Assembly: GCA_004299545.1 (NCBI GenBank)
Contig: SCRB01000002.1
Span: 1-15,121, forward strand
DNA from: Rhizobiaceae bacterium
GTDB lineage: Bacteria; Pseudomonadota; Alphaproteobacteria; Rhizobiales; Rhizobiaceae
Reading direction: 5' to 3'
Length of the DNA: 15,121 nt
In this document: piece by piece, positions 1 to 7,589 of the stretch
How the letters are laid out: the number at the start of each line of letters is the position of its first letter
Numbering within the stretch: the stretch's first letter is position 1
Program-made: the position numbers and the translations under genes
The notes under the pieces: generated by a model
What the model was told of the DNA's origin: nothing
The model's input: the letters and a program-made list of their open reading frames with translations, nothing else
The model's database searches: none

Positions 1-526
1 CATGCCCGGCGGAGACGGGTCGCACCTCGGCACCGAGGAGCTTCATGCGGAAGACGTTGGGCTTCTGCCGGTCGACATCGGTTGCGCCCATATAGACAAC
101 GCAAGGGTAGCCGAAGCGAGCCGAAACGGTGGCCGAGGCGACGCCATGCTGGCCGGCCCCGGTTTCCGCGATGATGCGCTTCTTGCCCATGCGCCTGGCG
201 AGCAGGATCTGGCCGAGGCAATTGTTGATCTTGTGCGAGCCGGTGTGGTTCAGGTCCTCACGCTTGAAATAAATCTTCGCGCCGCCGAGATGGCGGGTCA
301 TCCCCTCGGCGAAATAAAGCTTCGAGGGCCGGCCGGCATAATAGGTCGAAAGCGCGCCGAGTTCCGCCTTGAAGGTCGGATCGCTTTTGGCGGCGTGCCA
401 TTCCCTTTCCAGATCGAGGATCAGCGGCATCAGCGTTTCAGCGACGAAACGGCCACCGAAAATGCCGAACATACCCTGATCGTCAGGGCCGGTGCGGAAG
501 GAGTTGGGTTCAGCCGGCTTGTTCAT
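1..526 (-). CDS. trpB: Tryptophan synthase beta subunit, N-terminal part (runs off the left edge)
   Basis: Catalyses the last step of tryptophan synthesis, joining indole and serine with pyridoxal phosphate in the cytoplasmic alpha2-beta2 complex. I translated the minus strand from the ATG at 526-524; it reads [10 protein letters not shown] and stays open to the window edge, 175 codons of the usual roughly 400. Seen directly: the N-terminal [17 protein letters not shown] block (residues 18-34), the PLP-lysine motif HTGSHKINN (Lys99, equivalent to Lys87 of the Salmonella enzyme) and the AETGAGQHG loop with Glu121, the usual catalytic glutamate. A good ribosome site, AGGAGA, sits about 6 bases before the ATG. 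The upstream gene on the same strand (1748-660) ends 133 bases away and is not a trp gene. trpA would be expected further left, outside the window. Confidence 0.97.
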   Translation of the reverse strand, partial: MNKPAEPNSFRTGPDDQGMFGIFGGRFVAETLMPLILDLEREWHAAKSDPTFKAELGALSTYYAGRPSKLYFAEGMTRHLGGAKIYFKREDLNHTGSHKINNCLGQILLARRMGKKRIIAETGAGQHGVASATVSARFGYPCVVYMGATDVDRQKPNVFRMKLLGAEVRPVSAGH

Positions 527-659
527 CGCCGATCTCCTGAAAATGCGGAAGCCAGTTCCCGTACGGATCAGGCACAAGAATGGCGATATTGCGGGGCGCG
601 TCAAAAGTAAACCGCCCGCCATGCCATCGGACAGCGGAAGGCGACGAATTTGGGTGCGT

Positions 660-1748
660 TCACCGGATGCCGATCGTCAAGGTGAATTTGCCGAAGGCGC
701 CGCCGGCCATCAGGTCGGGGCTGGCGCGCAGAACGTACCTGCCCGTCGCGGGAAGCGGAATCCGACCCGGCATCGGGCTATCGACATGACCGTCGGGATA
801 ACGGATCGTCACGCGCGCCGCCGGCCCCTCCAGCCGCCAGGTCAGGACCTGCCCGGACCGCGCGCCAAGGGCATAGGCGCAGCAATCGCCGCCCTTGCGG
901 AAGTTCCCCTCTACGATGGTGGTGTCTTTGCCCGGCGCGAAGCGGAGGGTGATCGGGCAATCCTCCCCGCCGTCCTCTCCGCCGGCCCCTTTGCCGGCAC
1001 CGCACGCAGACTTGGCCTGCACCGCGGCAAGGTCACGCAGGAAAGCCGGGTCGGCATAGGGAGAAAGGTCCTTCGAGCCAAGCGCGATCGGCTTGGCGCA
1101 GGCGGCGATCACGTGCGGGAAATCCGGCTGCACGACAAGCCCGCCCTTGGCGGCATCGAGCCAAAGAATTGCGCCTCCCTGCAACGGGTCCTGGCCGGAG
1201 ACGATGTCCTTGCATTCCTGCTGTTCGCCGGAGGCGGCGTAGCGCATCTGGTAGAGGCGGGTCAGCGCCGATGGAGCGGTCTCCCCGTCACGCGGCAGGA
1301 AATCCGGCTTGAAAACCCTTTTCCAGTCGATTTCGGTGCCGTTTGCAAGATCGATGGTGAGGGGATCGGCAGCATCTTCGGTCGGATAGGCGGTGGCGCA
1401 GAAATAGCTTTGCCGCACGTCGACCGAAAGATAACGCTCGGACACATAGCTCGCCGCGACCGTCTCCTCGAAGCTGTGGCGGTCCGGCGACTGGCCCGCC
1501 TGCCGGATCGCGGCGAGGCAATCGAGGCGCTGCTGGCGGTCGGCTTTCTCACGGCTGGCGAGCACCTTGTTGACCTGACGGCGCACTTGCGCACTCGCCC
1601 CGGCAACGAGCCGCGGATAGACGATTTTTCCCGGCGGACTGCGCAACGGCTTCACCGTTACCGTGGACCCGGCAAAGGCCGGGGCGCAGCCGAGCAGCAG
1701 GGCAAACAACACTTTCAAAGAAAGCGATCGGTTCAATCTTCTAAACAT
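660..1748 (-). CDS. Exported protein of unknown function, possible DUF3298/RsiV-like domain
   Basis: Function unknown. The predicted product is 362 residues and begins [20 protein letters not shown], a signal peptide with likely cleavage after AFA (about residue 27), so it should act in the envelope or periplasm. I chose the ATG at 1748; the same frame stays open to a TTG at 1808, but that would bury the signal peptide behind 20 extra residues. Residues about 75-150 ([34 protein letters not shown]) resemble the DUF3298/RsiV-type fold. The last 90 residues look like a beta-sandwich ([23 protein letters not shown]) reminiscent of pre-peptidase C-terminal or lysozyme-inhibitor-type domains. A CC pair lies in that domain. 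Domain names are from pattern memory and uncertain; that the gene is real and exported is well supported. Confidence 0.8.
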   Translation of the reverse strand: MFRRLNRSLSLKVLFALLLGCAPAFAGSTVTVKPLRSPPGKIVYPRLVAGASAQVRRQVNKVLASREKADRQQRLDCLAAIRQAGQSPDRHSFEETVAASYVSERYLSVDVRQSYFCATAYPTEDAADPLTIDLANGTEIDWKRVFKPDFLPRDGETAPSALTRLYQMRYAASGEQQECKDIVSGQDPLQGGAILWLDAAKGGLVVQPDFPHVIAACAKPIALGSKDLSPYADPAFLRDLAAVQAKSACGAGKGAGGEDGGEDCPITLRFAPGKDTTIVEGNFRKGGDCCAYALGARSGQVLTWRLEGPAARVTIRYPDGHVDSPMPGRIPLPATGRYVLRASPDLMAGGAFGKFTLTIGIR

Positions 1749-1813
1749 GGCCTTGGGGTGACAAGCTCGGGCGATCATCTCGCGCCGAAACGGCGGGTGG
1801 CCATCCAATCATG

Positions 1814-1851
1814 AAAAATGCCGGGGCGATAGCGCCATTTCCCGTGCCGGC
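1814..1851 (-). terminator. Likely rho-independent terminator of the ABC transporter operon
   Basis: Read on the minus strand, 4 bases after the ATPase stop codon there is an outer stem (GCCGG pairing with CCGGC, 1851-1847 with 1824-1820) enclosing an inner hairpin (GGCG-CTAT-CGCC, 1836-1825). One base after the outer stem comes a run of five T (1818-1814). The stem is interrupted by unpaired bases on one side, so strength is uncertain, but position and T-run fit a terminator. Confidence 0.5.
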
Positions 1852-1854
1852 CTT

Positions 1855-3048
1855 TCAATTCGCCGTGCTGTCGGCATAAAGAGCATCGCCCGTGGCCGGA
1901 TCGAAGAAATGAAGCTGGGCGGGATCGACCGTAACGAAGACCTGCTCGCCGGGGCGCAGGGCCACGCCCGCAGGGGCATTGAGCCTCAGCCGCCCCGCCT
2001 TTCCGTCACCCGACAGTGCCTTTTCCTCACCCTCTCCGAGGGCAACGACGGCTGAAGGATCCCTTACCGGCGCTGCCTCGGAATCGATATGGAACAGGAG
2101 ATGACTACCGAGATCCTCGCGATAAGCGACGGTGCCGCGGAGTGAGCGGCCCTCGGCGCTTCCGAGCGCGAGCGCCTCCGGACGAAAGCCGATGACGAGG
2201 GTCCGGTCGTGGTATCGCGCCAGTGCCGGCCGCTGCCGCACCGTTTCCGCTGGCAGCGAGATGACGGAACCGCCGAGATCGAGGGAGACAGCCTTGCCCT
2301 CTGCCCGCAAGCGCCCTTCGACGGCATTGATCGGCGGCGAACCAAGGAAGGTAGCGACAAAAAGGTTCACAGGCCGGTCGTAGAGCTCGCGCGGCGCGCC
2401 GACCTGTTGCAGGCGGCCGTGATTCATGACCGCGACCCGGTCGCCCATCGTCATCGCCTCGACCTGGTCATGAGTGACGTAGACGGTGGTGACGCCCGAA
2501 TCGCGCTGCAGCCGCGTGATTTCGGCGCGCGTCTGGCCGCGTAATCTGGCGTCGAGGTTGGACAGCGGCTCGTCCATCAGGAAGGCGGCAGGCTGGCGCA
2601 CGATGGCGCGGCCCATCGCGACGCGCTGGCGCTGCCCGCCGGACAGTTGCGCTGGCTTGCGCCCGAGATAGGGCTGCAATTCCAGAAGTTCCGCGGCCCG
2701 CTTGACACGGCTCTCGATCTCGGCCCTCGGCTGCCCCCTCACCCTCAGCGCAAAGCCCATGTTCTCAGCCACCGTCAGATGCGGATAAAGCGCGTAGCTC
2801 TGGAAGATCATGGCGACGTTGCGCGCGCGCGGCGCAAGATCATTGGCGACTTCGCCGCCGATCATCAGCCGGCCCGACGAGATGTCCTCCAGCCCCGCGA
2901 TCATCCTGAGCGCCGTCGTCTTGCCGCAGCCGGACGGCCCGACCAGCACCAGGAACTGGCCGTCCTCGACATCGAGATCGAGCCGGTCGACCGCAGGCAC
3001 GCCGTCGGCATAGATCTTGGAGACGTCCTCGAAGCGTATCTTCGCCAT
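1855..3048 (-). CDS. Sugar-type ABC transporter ATP-binding protein (MalK/UgpC family)
   Basis: The motor subunit that hydrolyses ATP on the cytoplasmic face to drive import by the two permeases encoded just upstream. The 397-residue product begins MAKIRFEDVSKIY. Visible motifs: Walker A GPSGCGKTT (37-45), Q-loop Gln83, signature LSGGQ (135-139), Walker B FLMDE (156-160), H-loop His193 in VTHD, and a C-terminal TOBE-type region (about 235-390) as in MalK/UgpC proteins. The frame is open upstream to 3465, but that part only shadows the permease gene. The ATG at 3048 follows a GAGAGGG ribosome site and starts 8 bases after the permease stop, so translation is probably coupled. Substrate cannot be told from this subunit. 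Family assignment is firm. Confidence 0.95.
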   Translation of the reverse strand: MAKIRFEDVSKIYADGVPAVDRLDLDVEDGQFLVLVGPSGCGKTTALRMIAGLEDISSGRLMIGGEVANDLAPRARNVAMIFQSYALYPHLTVAENMGFALRVRGQPRAEIESRVKRAAELLELQPYLGRKPAQLSGGQRQRVAMGRAIVRQPAAFLMDEPLSNLDARLRGQTRAEITRLQRDSGVTTVYVTHDQVEAMTMGDRVAVMNHGRLQQVGAPRELYDRPVNLFVATFLGSPPINAVEGRLRAEGKAVSLDLGGSVISLPAETVRQRPALARYHDRTLVIGFRPEALALGSAEGRSLRGTVAYREDLGSHLLFHIDSEAAPVRDPSAVVALGEGEEKALSGDGKAGRLRLNAPAGVALRPGEQVFVTVDPAQLHFFDPATGDALYADSTAN

Positions 3049-3056
3049 CGGCCCTC

Positions 3057-3938
3057 TCAGTTGACGCCCTTGGTCAGGCCCTGGACGAAATAACGGTTGA
3101 GAAAAAGCATCATCAATATGATCGGCAGCGTCGAAAAGTGCGCCAACGCGCCGAGCGTTCCCCACGATATGTCCTTGGTGCCGTAGGCCGAGAGCAGGGC
3201 GACCGAAATCGGCTTCGTCTCGGCGCGGGTCAGGAACATGGCGAAAAGGAAGTCGTTCCAGCTGAACATGACACAGAAGATGGCGCTGGCGATGATGCCG
3301 GGCACCACGGCCGGCAGCGCGACGGTGAGAAAGGTACGCCAGTCGTTGCAGCCGTCGGTCAGCGCCGCCTCCTCGATGGAGATGGGAGAAGAGCGGAAAT
3401 AGGCATACATCATCCACACCACGAAGGCGCAGTTGAGCGATGTGTTGATGAGGATCACCGCCCACCAGGTGCCAAGAAGGCCGATGTCACGCATCAGAAT
3501 ATAGAAGGGGATGAGTGTCGCTACCGGCGGCACGGTGCGTATCGCGAGAAAGAAATAGGCGACCCCGACGGCACCGCGGAATTTGGCGCGCGCCAGCGCA
3601 TAGCCGGCCGGCACGCCGAGAAGAAGGGAGAGAACGGTCGAGCCGAGGCTGATGACGATACTGCTCCAGAGAAGCTCGGGCAGGTCGAAATAACGGAAGA
3701 CGCTGGTGAAATTCGACCAGGTCGGCGAGAACAGCAATGTCGGCGGTGTCGCGAAAATATCGCGGGTCGGCTTGTAGGCGGTACTCAGCAGCCAAAGGAG
3801 CGGCAGCAGGAACACCGCCAGGATGACGATGACCGCCACGCGGCGGTAAAGAATGGAGCGGGCCTCGGCGCGCCGCATTCCCTGCTTTCCGGCACTTCCG
3901 GACGGAACGCCGCCGCCGCGCACGATCGCCCTAGCCAT
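3057..3938 (-). CDS. Carbohydrate-type ABC transporter permease (MalG-like)
   Basis: Inner-membrane permease that pairs with the product of 4863-3931 to form the import channel. The product is 293 residues with six predicted membrane helices (about 33-53, 91-113, 124-149, 156-178, 210-232, 261-280). The EAA loop that contacts the ATPase is present as EEAALTDG, with the conserved LP at 208-209. The ATG at 3938 overlaps the previous stop codon by 8 bases and has a GGAGG site, typical of translational coupling. An internal ATG (Met21, 3878) also has a purine-rich leader and would match the shorter N-terminus of many relatives, so the true start could be there. Confidence 0.94.
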   Translation of the reverse strand: MARAIVRGGGVPSGSAGKQGMRRAEARSILYRRVAVIVILAVFLLPLLWLLSTAYKPTRDIFATPPTLLFSPTWSNFTSVFRYFDLPELLWSSIVISLGSTVLSLLLGVPAGYALARAKFRGAVGVAYFFLAIRTVPPVATLIPFYILMRDIGLLGTWWAVILINTSLNCAFVVWMMYAYFRSSPISIEEAALTDGCNDWRTFLTVALPAVVPGIIASAIFCVMFSWNDFLFAMFLTRAETKPISVALLSAYGTKDISWGTLGALAHFSTLPIILMMLFLNRYFVQGLTKGVN

Positions 3939-4863
3939 TGCGTGCCTCCGCCGGCTTGACGACGAGGATGAAGATGACGGCCATGATACCGATCAGGATC
4001 GTCATCACGCTGGCGATCGCCGAGGCGAAGCCGACATTGAAGAATTGCAGGCCCTGCTTCACCGAATAGATCATCAGCGTGTCCGTCGCGTCGCCCGGCC
4101 CGCCGCCGGTCGAGACGAAAATGATGTCGAAGACCCGGAAGGCGTCCATCATGCGTAGCACCAGCGCCAGGAATGTTGACGGCAGCAGGAGGGGCAGGAC
4201 GACGATGCGGAAGCGCTGCAAAGGCCGCGCGCCGTCGACCTGGGCGGCCTCCAATATGTCGGTCGGCAGCGATTTCAGGCCGGCAAGCAGGATCAGCGCC
4301 ATCAGCGGCGTCCATTCCCAGACATCGATCATGATGATCGTCATCAGCGCCGAAGAGGTTTCACCGAGGAAACCGTGCTCGCCAGAAAGGCCCCATTCCG
4401 CGGCGAAATAGCCGATGGCGCCATAATCCGGGCTGAGCATGGCCTTGAAGATCAGCCCGACCACGAGCGGCGTCACCGTGACCGGGATCAGGAGCAGGCT
4501 GAGGCAGATCCGGTTGAACCGGTCGTCGCGCCACAGGAGCAGCGCGAGGCCGAGGCCGAAGAGAAATTCGAGCGCCACCGCGCCGAAGGTGAAGAGGAAG
4601 GTGTTGACGAGCGCGGTCCGAACCGTGGTGTCGCTGAACAGCGCGCGATAATTGTCGAGGCCGACATAGCTCGTGCTCGCCGGCCTCAACAGGCTGTAGT
4701 CGAAGAAGCTGTAGACAATGCCCTGCGCCAGCGGCCAGAGCGCGATCAGTACGACATAGACGATCGCCGGCGCGACCATGAGCAGGAGGAAGAGCCGCCG
4801 TCTGGTCCGATAGGGCATGGCGTTTCGCGGGGAACGGGAGATCGGCAGGGCGAGATCGGTCAT
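3931..4863 (-). CDS. Carbohydrate-type ABC transporter permease (MalF-like)
   Basis: First of two inner-membrane permeases of the importer. The product is 310 residues with six predicted membrane spans (about 24-46, 86-110, 121-141, 172-196, 219-237, 282-302). It carries the EAA cytoplasmic-loop motif (LEAAQVDGARPLQRF, then LP at 223-224), which docks with the ATPase. The length is that of the six-helix UgpA/MalF-type subunits without the large periplasmic loop of E. coli MalF. The start at 4863 has GAGG close upstream; Met16 is possible but lacks a ribosome site. It lies 113 bases after the binding-protein gene, separated by a strong hairpin, and overlaps the next permease by 8 bases. Confidence 0.94.
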   Translation of the reverse strand: MTDLALPISRSPRNAMPYRTRRRLFLLLMVAPAIVYVVLIALWPLAQGIVYSFFDYSLLRPASTSYVGLDNYRALFSDTTVRTALVNTFLFTFGAVALEFLFGLGLALLLWRDDRFNRICLSLLLIPVTVTPLVVGLIFKAMLSPDYGAIGYFAAEWGLSGEHGFLGETSSALMTIIMIDVWEWTPLMALILLAGLKSLPTDILEAAQVDGARPLQRFRIVVLPLLLPSTFLALVLRMMDAFRVFDIIFVSTGGGPGDATDTLMIYSVKQGLQFFNVGFASAIASVMTILIGIMAVIFILVVKPAEARNG

Positions 4864-4903
4864 TGCCTCTTTCGGGGTCGCACTCGGCAGTCACGGACAA
4901 AGC

Positions 4904-4922
4904 GACCGGCGCAAAGCCGGTC
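4904..4922 (-). other. Hairpin between binding-protein and permease genes
   Basis: A perfect 7-base inverted repeat, GACCGGC at 4904-4910 and GCCGGTC at 4916-4922, with a 5-base loop. It sits in the 113-base gap after the solute-binding-protein stop codon. Such hairpins in ABC operons (as between malE and malF) protect or partly terminate the upstream message so that the binding protein is made in excess. That role here is inferred. On the minus strand GCTTTGTCC follows, too few T for a strong terminator. Confidence 0.55.
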
Positions 4923-4976
4923 GGGAAATGAGGCATGATCGGCTGCGGCAGGCAAGCCCGCCGCTGTCCCGGCCCA

Positions 4977-6266
4977 TCATTTGAACAGCTTGACGACCTT
5001 CGCCTGCGCCGCGTCGAGCACCGATTTCGGATCGCCATTGCCGACCAGTGCGGCGTTGACGGCGGTGCCGAGCGCATCCTGGATTTCCGGATATTGCGGG
5101 ATGCGTGGCCGGAAATCGCCGTTGCCCTTTTCGAAGGCTTCCGCCACGACCGGCAGGAAAGGATATCTCTTCAGGAGATCGGGATCGGTCAACTCGCTCT
5201 TGCGGATATAGGAACCGGCGCCGCGCATGTTCATTTCCTTGTGGGCGGGCCGCGAATCGATCCATTTGATGAAATCCCAGGCTGCGGCTTTCTCGGCGTC
5301 GCTGATGTCGGCGTTTATGGCAAGGCCCCAGCCGCCGATCCCGTATTGAGGCGGCACGCCCTTCGCCGTCGGCGGCAGCTTGATGCCGACCTCGCCGACC
5401 ACCTTCGAGATTTTCGGATTGTCGTAATCGGCGGCCCCGACGGACCAGGTCTGCATGTTCGCGACAAGGCCCTGGCGGAAGCTCTCCTCGCGGCCGCCCC
5501 AGTCGTAATCGGCGGCTCCTGGAGGAGCATACTTATCGAAAAGCTCCTTATAGGTGGCGAGGCTTGCCACATTGGCATCGGAATTGAGCGTCGGCTTGCC
5601 GTCGTTGCCAAGGATCGAGCCGCCAAGCTGCATGTTGTACTGCATCCAGTCCTGCGCCGCGGCCGGACCCTTCTGACCGTTGGCGACGAAGCCGTAGATT
5701 TTGTTCGCCTTGTCGGTCAGCTTGGCGATGTTGGCGATATGCTCCTCCATCGTGTCGGCTGGCTTCAGTCCGGCCTTCTCGTAGAGATCCTTGCGGTAGG
5801 CGAGCACATTGGCGTAGCCGGCAAAAGGATAGGCGACCTGCTTGCCATCATAACCGCCAAGGGCGTGCATCAAACTCGGGTAGATATCGTCGAGGTCGAG
5901 TTCGGCGGTGTCACGCTTGATCCAGTCGGTGAGGTCGACCGTATAGCCCGCCTGCTCGAACTGGCCTGACCAGACGATGTCCATGGTGACGATGTCGTAA
6001 CCCTTGGTGTGGCCGACGAAATCGGCGATCGTCTTGGTCGCCAGTTCCGGATAGCTCATGATATCGACATCGACCTTGGCGCCTGTCGCCTTGGTGAATT
6101 CCGGAGCCATGTCGGCGAGCACGCGGGCGAACTGGTCGTTCTCGCAGGCGATGGTCAGCGTCACGCCGTCATGGCGTGCCGGGGCGGCGAAAACGGCGGC
6201 CGGAAAGGCCGCCATGCAGCAGGTGAGAAGCGCGAGGCGATACCCCCGAAGCGTTTTGGATTTCAT
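4977..6266 (-). CDS. Periplasmic solute-binding protein of the carbohydrate-type ABC importer
   Basis: Captures the substrate in the periplasm and delivers it to the permeases. The product is 429 residues, beginning MKSKTLRGYRLALLTCC, with a signal peptide probably cut after VFA (residue 27). The cysteines in it do not form a good lipobox, so a soluble periplasmic protein is expected. The body fits SBP family 1/8: an early LTIACENDQFARVLADMAPEF segment, an ATGAKVDVDIMSY hinge region and a late AAWDFIKWI helix. I chose the ATG at 6266, which has AAGGGG about 6 bases upstream; the frame is open to 6326, but the extra 20 residues would hide the signal peptide. First gene of the transporter operon, divergent from the questin-oxidase-like gene. 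Ligand cannot be read from the sequence. Confidence 0.94.
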   Translation of the reverse strand: MKSKTLRGYRLALLTCCMAAFPAAVFAAPARHDGVTLTIACENDQFARVLADMAPEFTKATGAKVDVDIMSYPELATKTIADFVGHTKGYDIVTMDIVWSGQFEQAGYTVDLTDWIKRDTAELDLDDIYPSLMHALGGYDGKQVAYPFAGYANVLAYRKDLYEKAGLKPADTMEEHIANIAKLTDKANKIYGFVANGQKGPAAAQDWMQYNMQLGGSILGNDGKPTLNSDANVASLATYKELFDKYAPPGAADYDWGGREESFRQGLVANMQTWSVGAADYDNPKISKVVGEVGIKLPPTAKGVPPQYGIGGWGLAINADISDAEKAAAWDFIKWIDSRPAHKEMNMRGAGSYIRKSELTDPDLLKRYPFLPVVAEAFEKGNGDFRPRIPQYPEIQDALGTAVNAALVGNGDPKSVLDAAQAKVVKLFK

Positions 6267-6292
6267 TGTTGTTCCCCTTGAGCGTTTGTGAA

Positions 6293-6322
6293 AATCTAGC
6301 GCCGAATTCCCGTATTTGGCAA
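6293..6322 (-). promoter_or_regulatory. Candidate sigma-70 promoter for the ABC transporter operon
   Basis: On the minus strand, TTGCCA (6322-6317; five of six matches to the -35 consensus) is followed after 18 bases by TAGATT (6298-6293; four of six for -10). This puts the transcript start near 6286, about 20 bases before the ATG. The sequence AATTGTTTGATTT lies just upstream of the -35 and TCACAAACG overlaps the expected start point; both have a near or exact second copy elsewhere in the intergenic regions of this locus. Confidence 0.4.
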
Positions 6323-6456
6323 GCAATTGTTTGATTTTTGACAGATTCCAACATTTATGCCTGGATTGCGAGGGGAGACAGGGCCATATCAGCCTCGTTG
6401 GCTTGGAAAGAAGCTCGTTTGTGAGTTAATTTGTGTACTTCCGTTTGGATTAGTCC

Positions 6457-6484
6457 TTGTGACGCGAAACGGTTGGCATATTGT
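6457..6484 (+). promoter_or_regulatory. Weak candidate promoter for the questin-oxidase-like gene
   Basis: TTGTGA (6457-6462) and TATTGT (6479-6484) are 16 bases apart, each matching four of six consensus positions. They lie about 50 bases before the ATG at 6533. The rest of the 266-base gap 6267-6532 holds no convincing gene. Confidence 0.25.
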
Positions 6485-6532
6485 TTTCCGATCGAATGGC
6501 CGGGCGACCGGGCAGACAAGAGGAGGCTGGAT

Positions 6533-7576
6533 ATGGTTTCTGCGCAAAGGCGCGCGTCGTTCGGCGAAGATGCCATGAATGAATATATCCGCCTGTCGGG
6601 CCGCTTCAGCGTCGAATTCCCGGTGATGCTCGCCAACCACCTGCCGATGGTGCTTTTTGCCCTCGATCGGATGGGGGCGGATGCGGAGCGACTGAAAGCC
6701 TATGGCGCGATCTACGAGCGCGACAACGGCCTGGTCCCCGTCCCTGCGCCGGTCCGCCCGGTGACACCGGAGAATTTCAACGACGGGCTCGGCGACCGCA
6801 GCCGCGAGGCCGATTACCGTCTCTTCTTCGCCGAACGGGTGCGAAGCCGCGGCGCTGCCCAAGTGGCGCAGGACTACATGCCGCGCTTCATGCCGGGCTT
6901 TACGGCAAGCGCCTTTCACGCCTTTATGCGCACCGCCTATGCGGCGGCCCGCCGCGACGAAGAGGAAATCGCCGTGGGGCTCGCCTACTGGGCGACGTGT
7001 TATCTGGAGCTCGGCCGCGCCACCGGCGCCCGGCCGACAACCGTCAACCCGCTCGATACGCTGCTCTATATGTACGGCCCCGACAGTTTCCATCATATCG
7101 TGCCCGAAAGCGATCTGCTCTGGCACAATATGCGCGCGGTCGCCGCGCTCGACGATTTCAGGCCGGTCGTAGACATGCTGGAGATCCGGCCGGACACGCT
7201 GAAGCGGATGGCGGAAGTGTCACTGGTGCTCTTTGCGAGTACATTCGATTTCGCTGCGCTGCATGCGCTGACCGGCTGCCACTGGATTAGGATGATGGCG
7301 CCGATCACGCCTAATGTCGACGAGGCGTTGCGCTATTTCTGGCAAGGCATCACGGCGCTGGTGCCGAAGATCGGCTTTCCCGAACTGCTTGCTCCCGACG
7401 CAATCGAGGCAATGCGCCGCACGCGGGCGCCGGGCTGGCCGGAAATCTTCCGCGCCGCCGTCGCCAGCAATGACGAGCACGACCTCAGTCTGACCTTTTC
7501 CGCCTCCGAGGAGGAGAAGATCTATGGCGATCCGCTCTACCGCGTCGTGGCGGCAAAAAGGCTCGGCCTGGCATGA
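6533..7576 (+). CDS. Questin-oxidase-like family protein (DUF4243)
   Basis: The product is 347 residues and resembles the questin oxidase-like family, named for the fungal enzyme that opens the anthraquinone ring of questin by a Baeyer-Villiger-type oxidation; the bacterial members have no established role that I know of. Supporting segments: FPVMLANHLPMVLFALDRMG near the N-terminus (30-48), PGFTASAFHAFMRTAYAA and EEIAVGLAYWATCYLELG in the middle, and a later FDFAALHALTGCHWIRM block rich in His. The HLPM and AFH histidines are of the sort conserved in the family. The ATG at 6533 is well supported by GAGGAGG 5 bases upstream; the frame is open from 6431. It is divergent from the ABC operon and ends 13 bases from the convergent dehydrogenase gene. 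No signal peptide or membrane segment is visible. Family call is from sequence pattern; function is open. Confidence 0.8.
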   Translation: MVSAQRRASFGEDAMNEYIRLSGRFSVEFPVMLANHLPMVLFALDRMGADAERLKAYGAIYERDNGLVPVPAPVRPVTPENFNDGLGDRSREADYRLFFAERVRSRGAAQVAQDYMPRFMPGFTASAFHAFMRTAYAAARRDEEEIAVGLAYWATCYLELGRATGARPTTVNPLDTLLYMYGPDSFHHIVPESDLLWHNMRAVAALDDFRPVVDMLEIRPDTLKRMAEVSLVLFASTFDFAALHALTGCHWIRMMAPITPNVDEALRYFWQGITALVPKIGFPELLAPDAIEAMRRTRAPGWPEIFRAAVASNDEHDLSLTFSASEEEKIYGDPLYRVVAAKRLGLA

Positions 7577-7589
7577 CGCCGGCCGATCC

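Noticed and set aside
527..659. Possible trpB promoter with TTGACG -35
   Set aside because: A TTGACG occurs on the minus strand, but no acceptable -10 follows at 16-18 bases.
1667..1748. Lipobox in the exported protein (LLGC)
   Set aside because: The residue at -2 is Leu and a good signal peptidase I site (AFA) follows, so a lipoprotein is possible but not supported enough to call.
492..1814. 440-codon open frame on the plus strand
   Set aside because: It is opposite the exported-protein gene and trpB start, has Arg/Gly-rich shadow composition and no recognisable domain; GC-rich codon bias keeps the antisense open.
3049..3465. N-terminal extension of the ATPase frame to 3465
   Set aside because: It overlaps the permease gene in another frame, shows no family similarity, and the family start with a ribosome site is at 3048.
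6441..6472. CCGTTT/AAACGG inverted pair
   Set aside because: Six-base arms 20 bases apart are common by chance in a gap of this size.
6355..6636. 93-codon minus-strand open frame in the transporter/questin-oxidase-like gap
   Set aside because: No ribosome site or recognisable protein features, and it overlaps the start of the well-supported gene at 6533.
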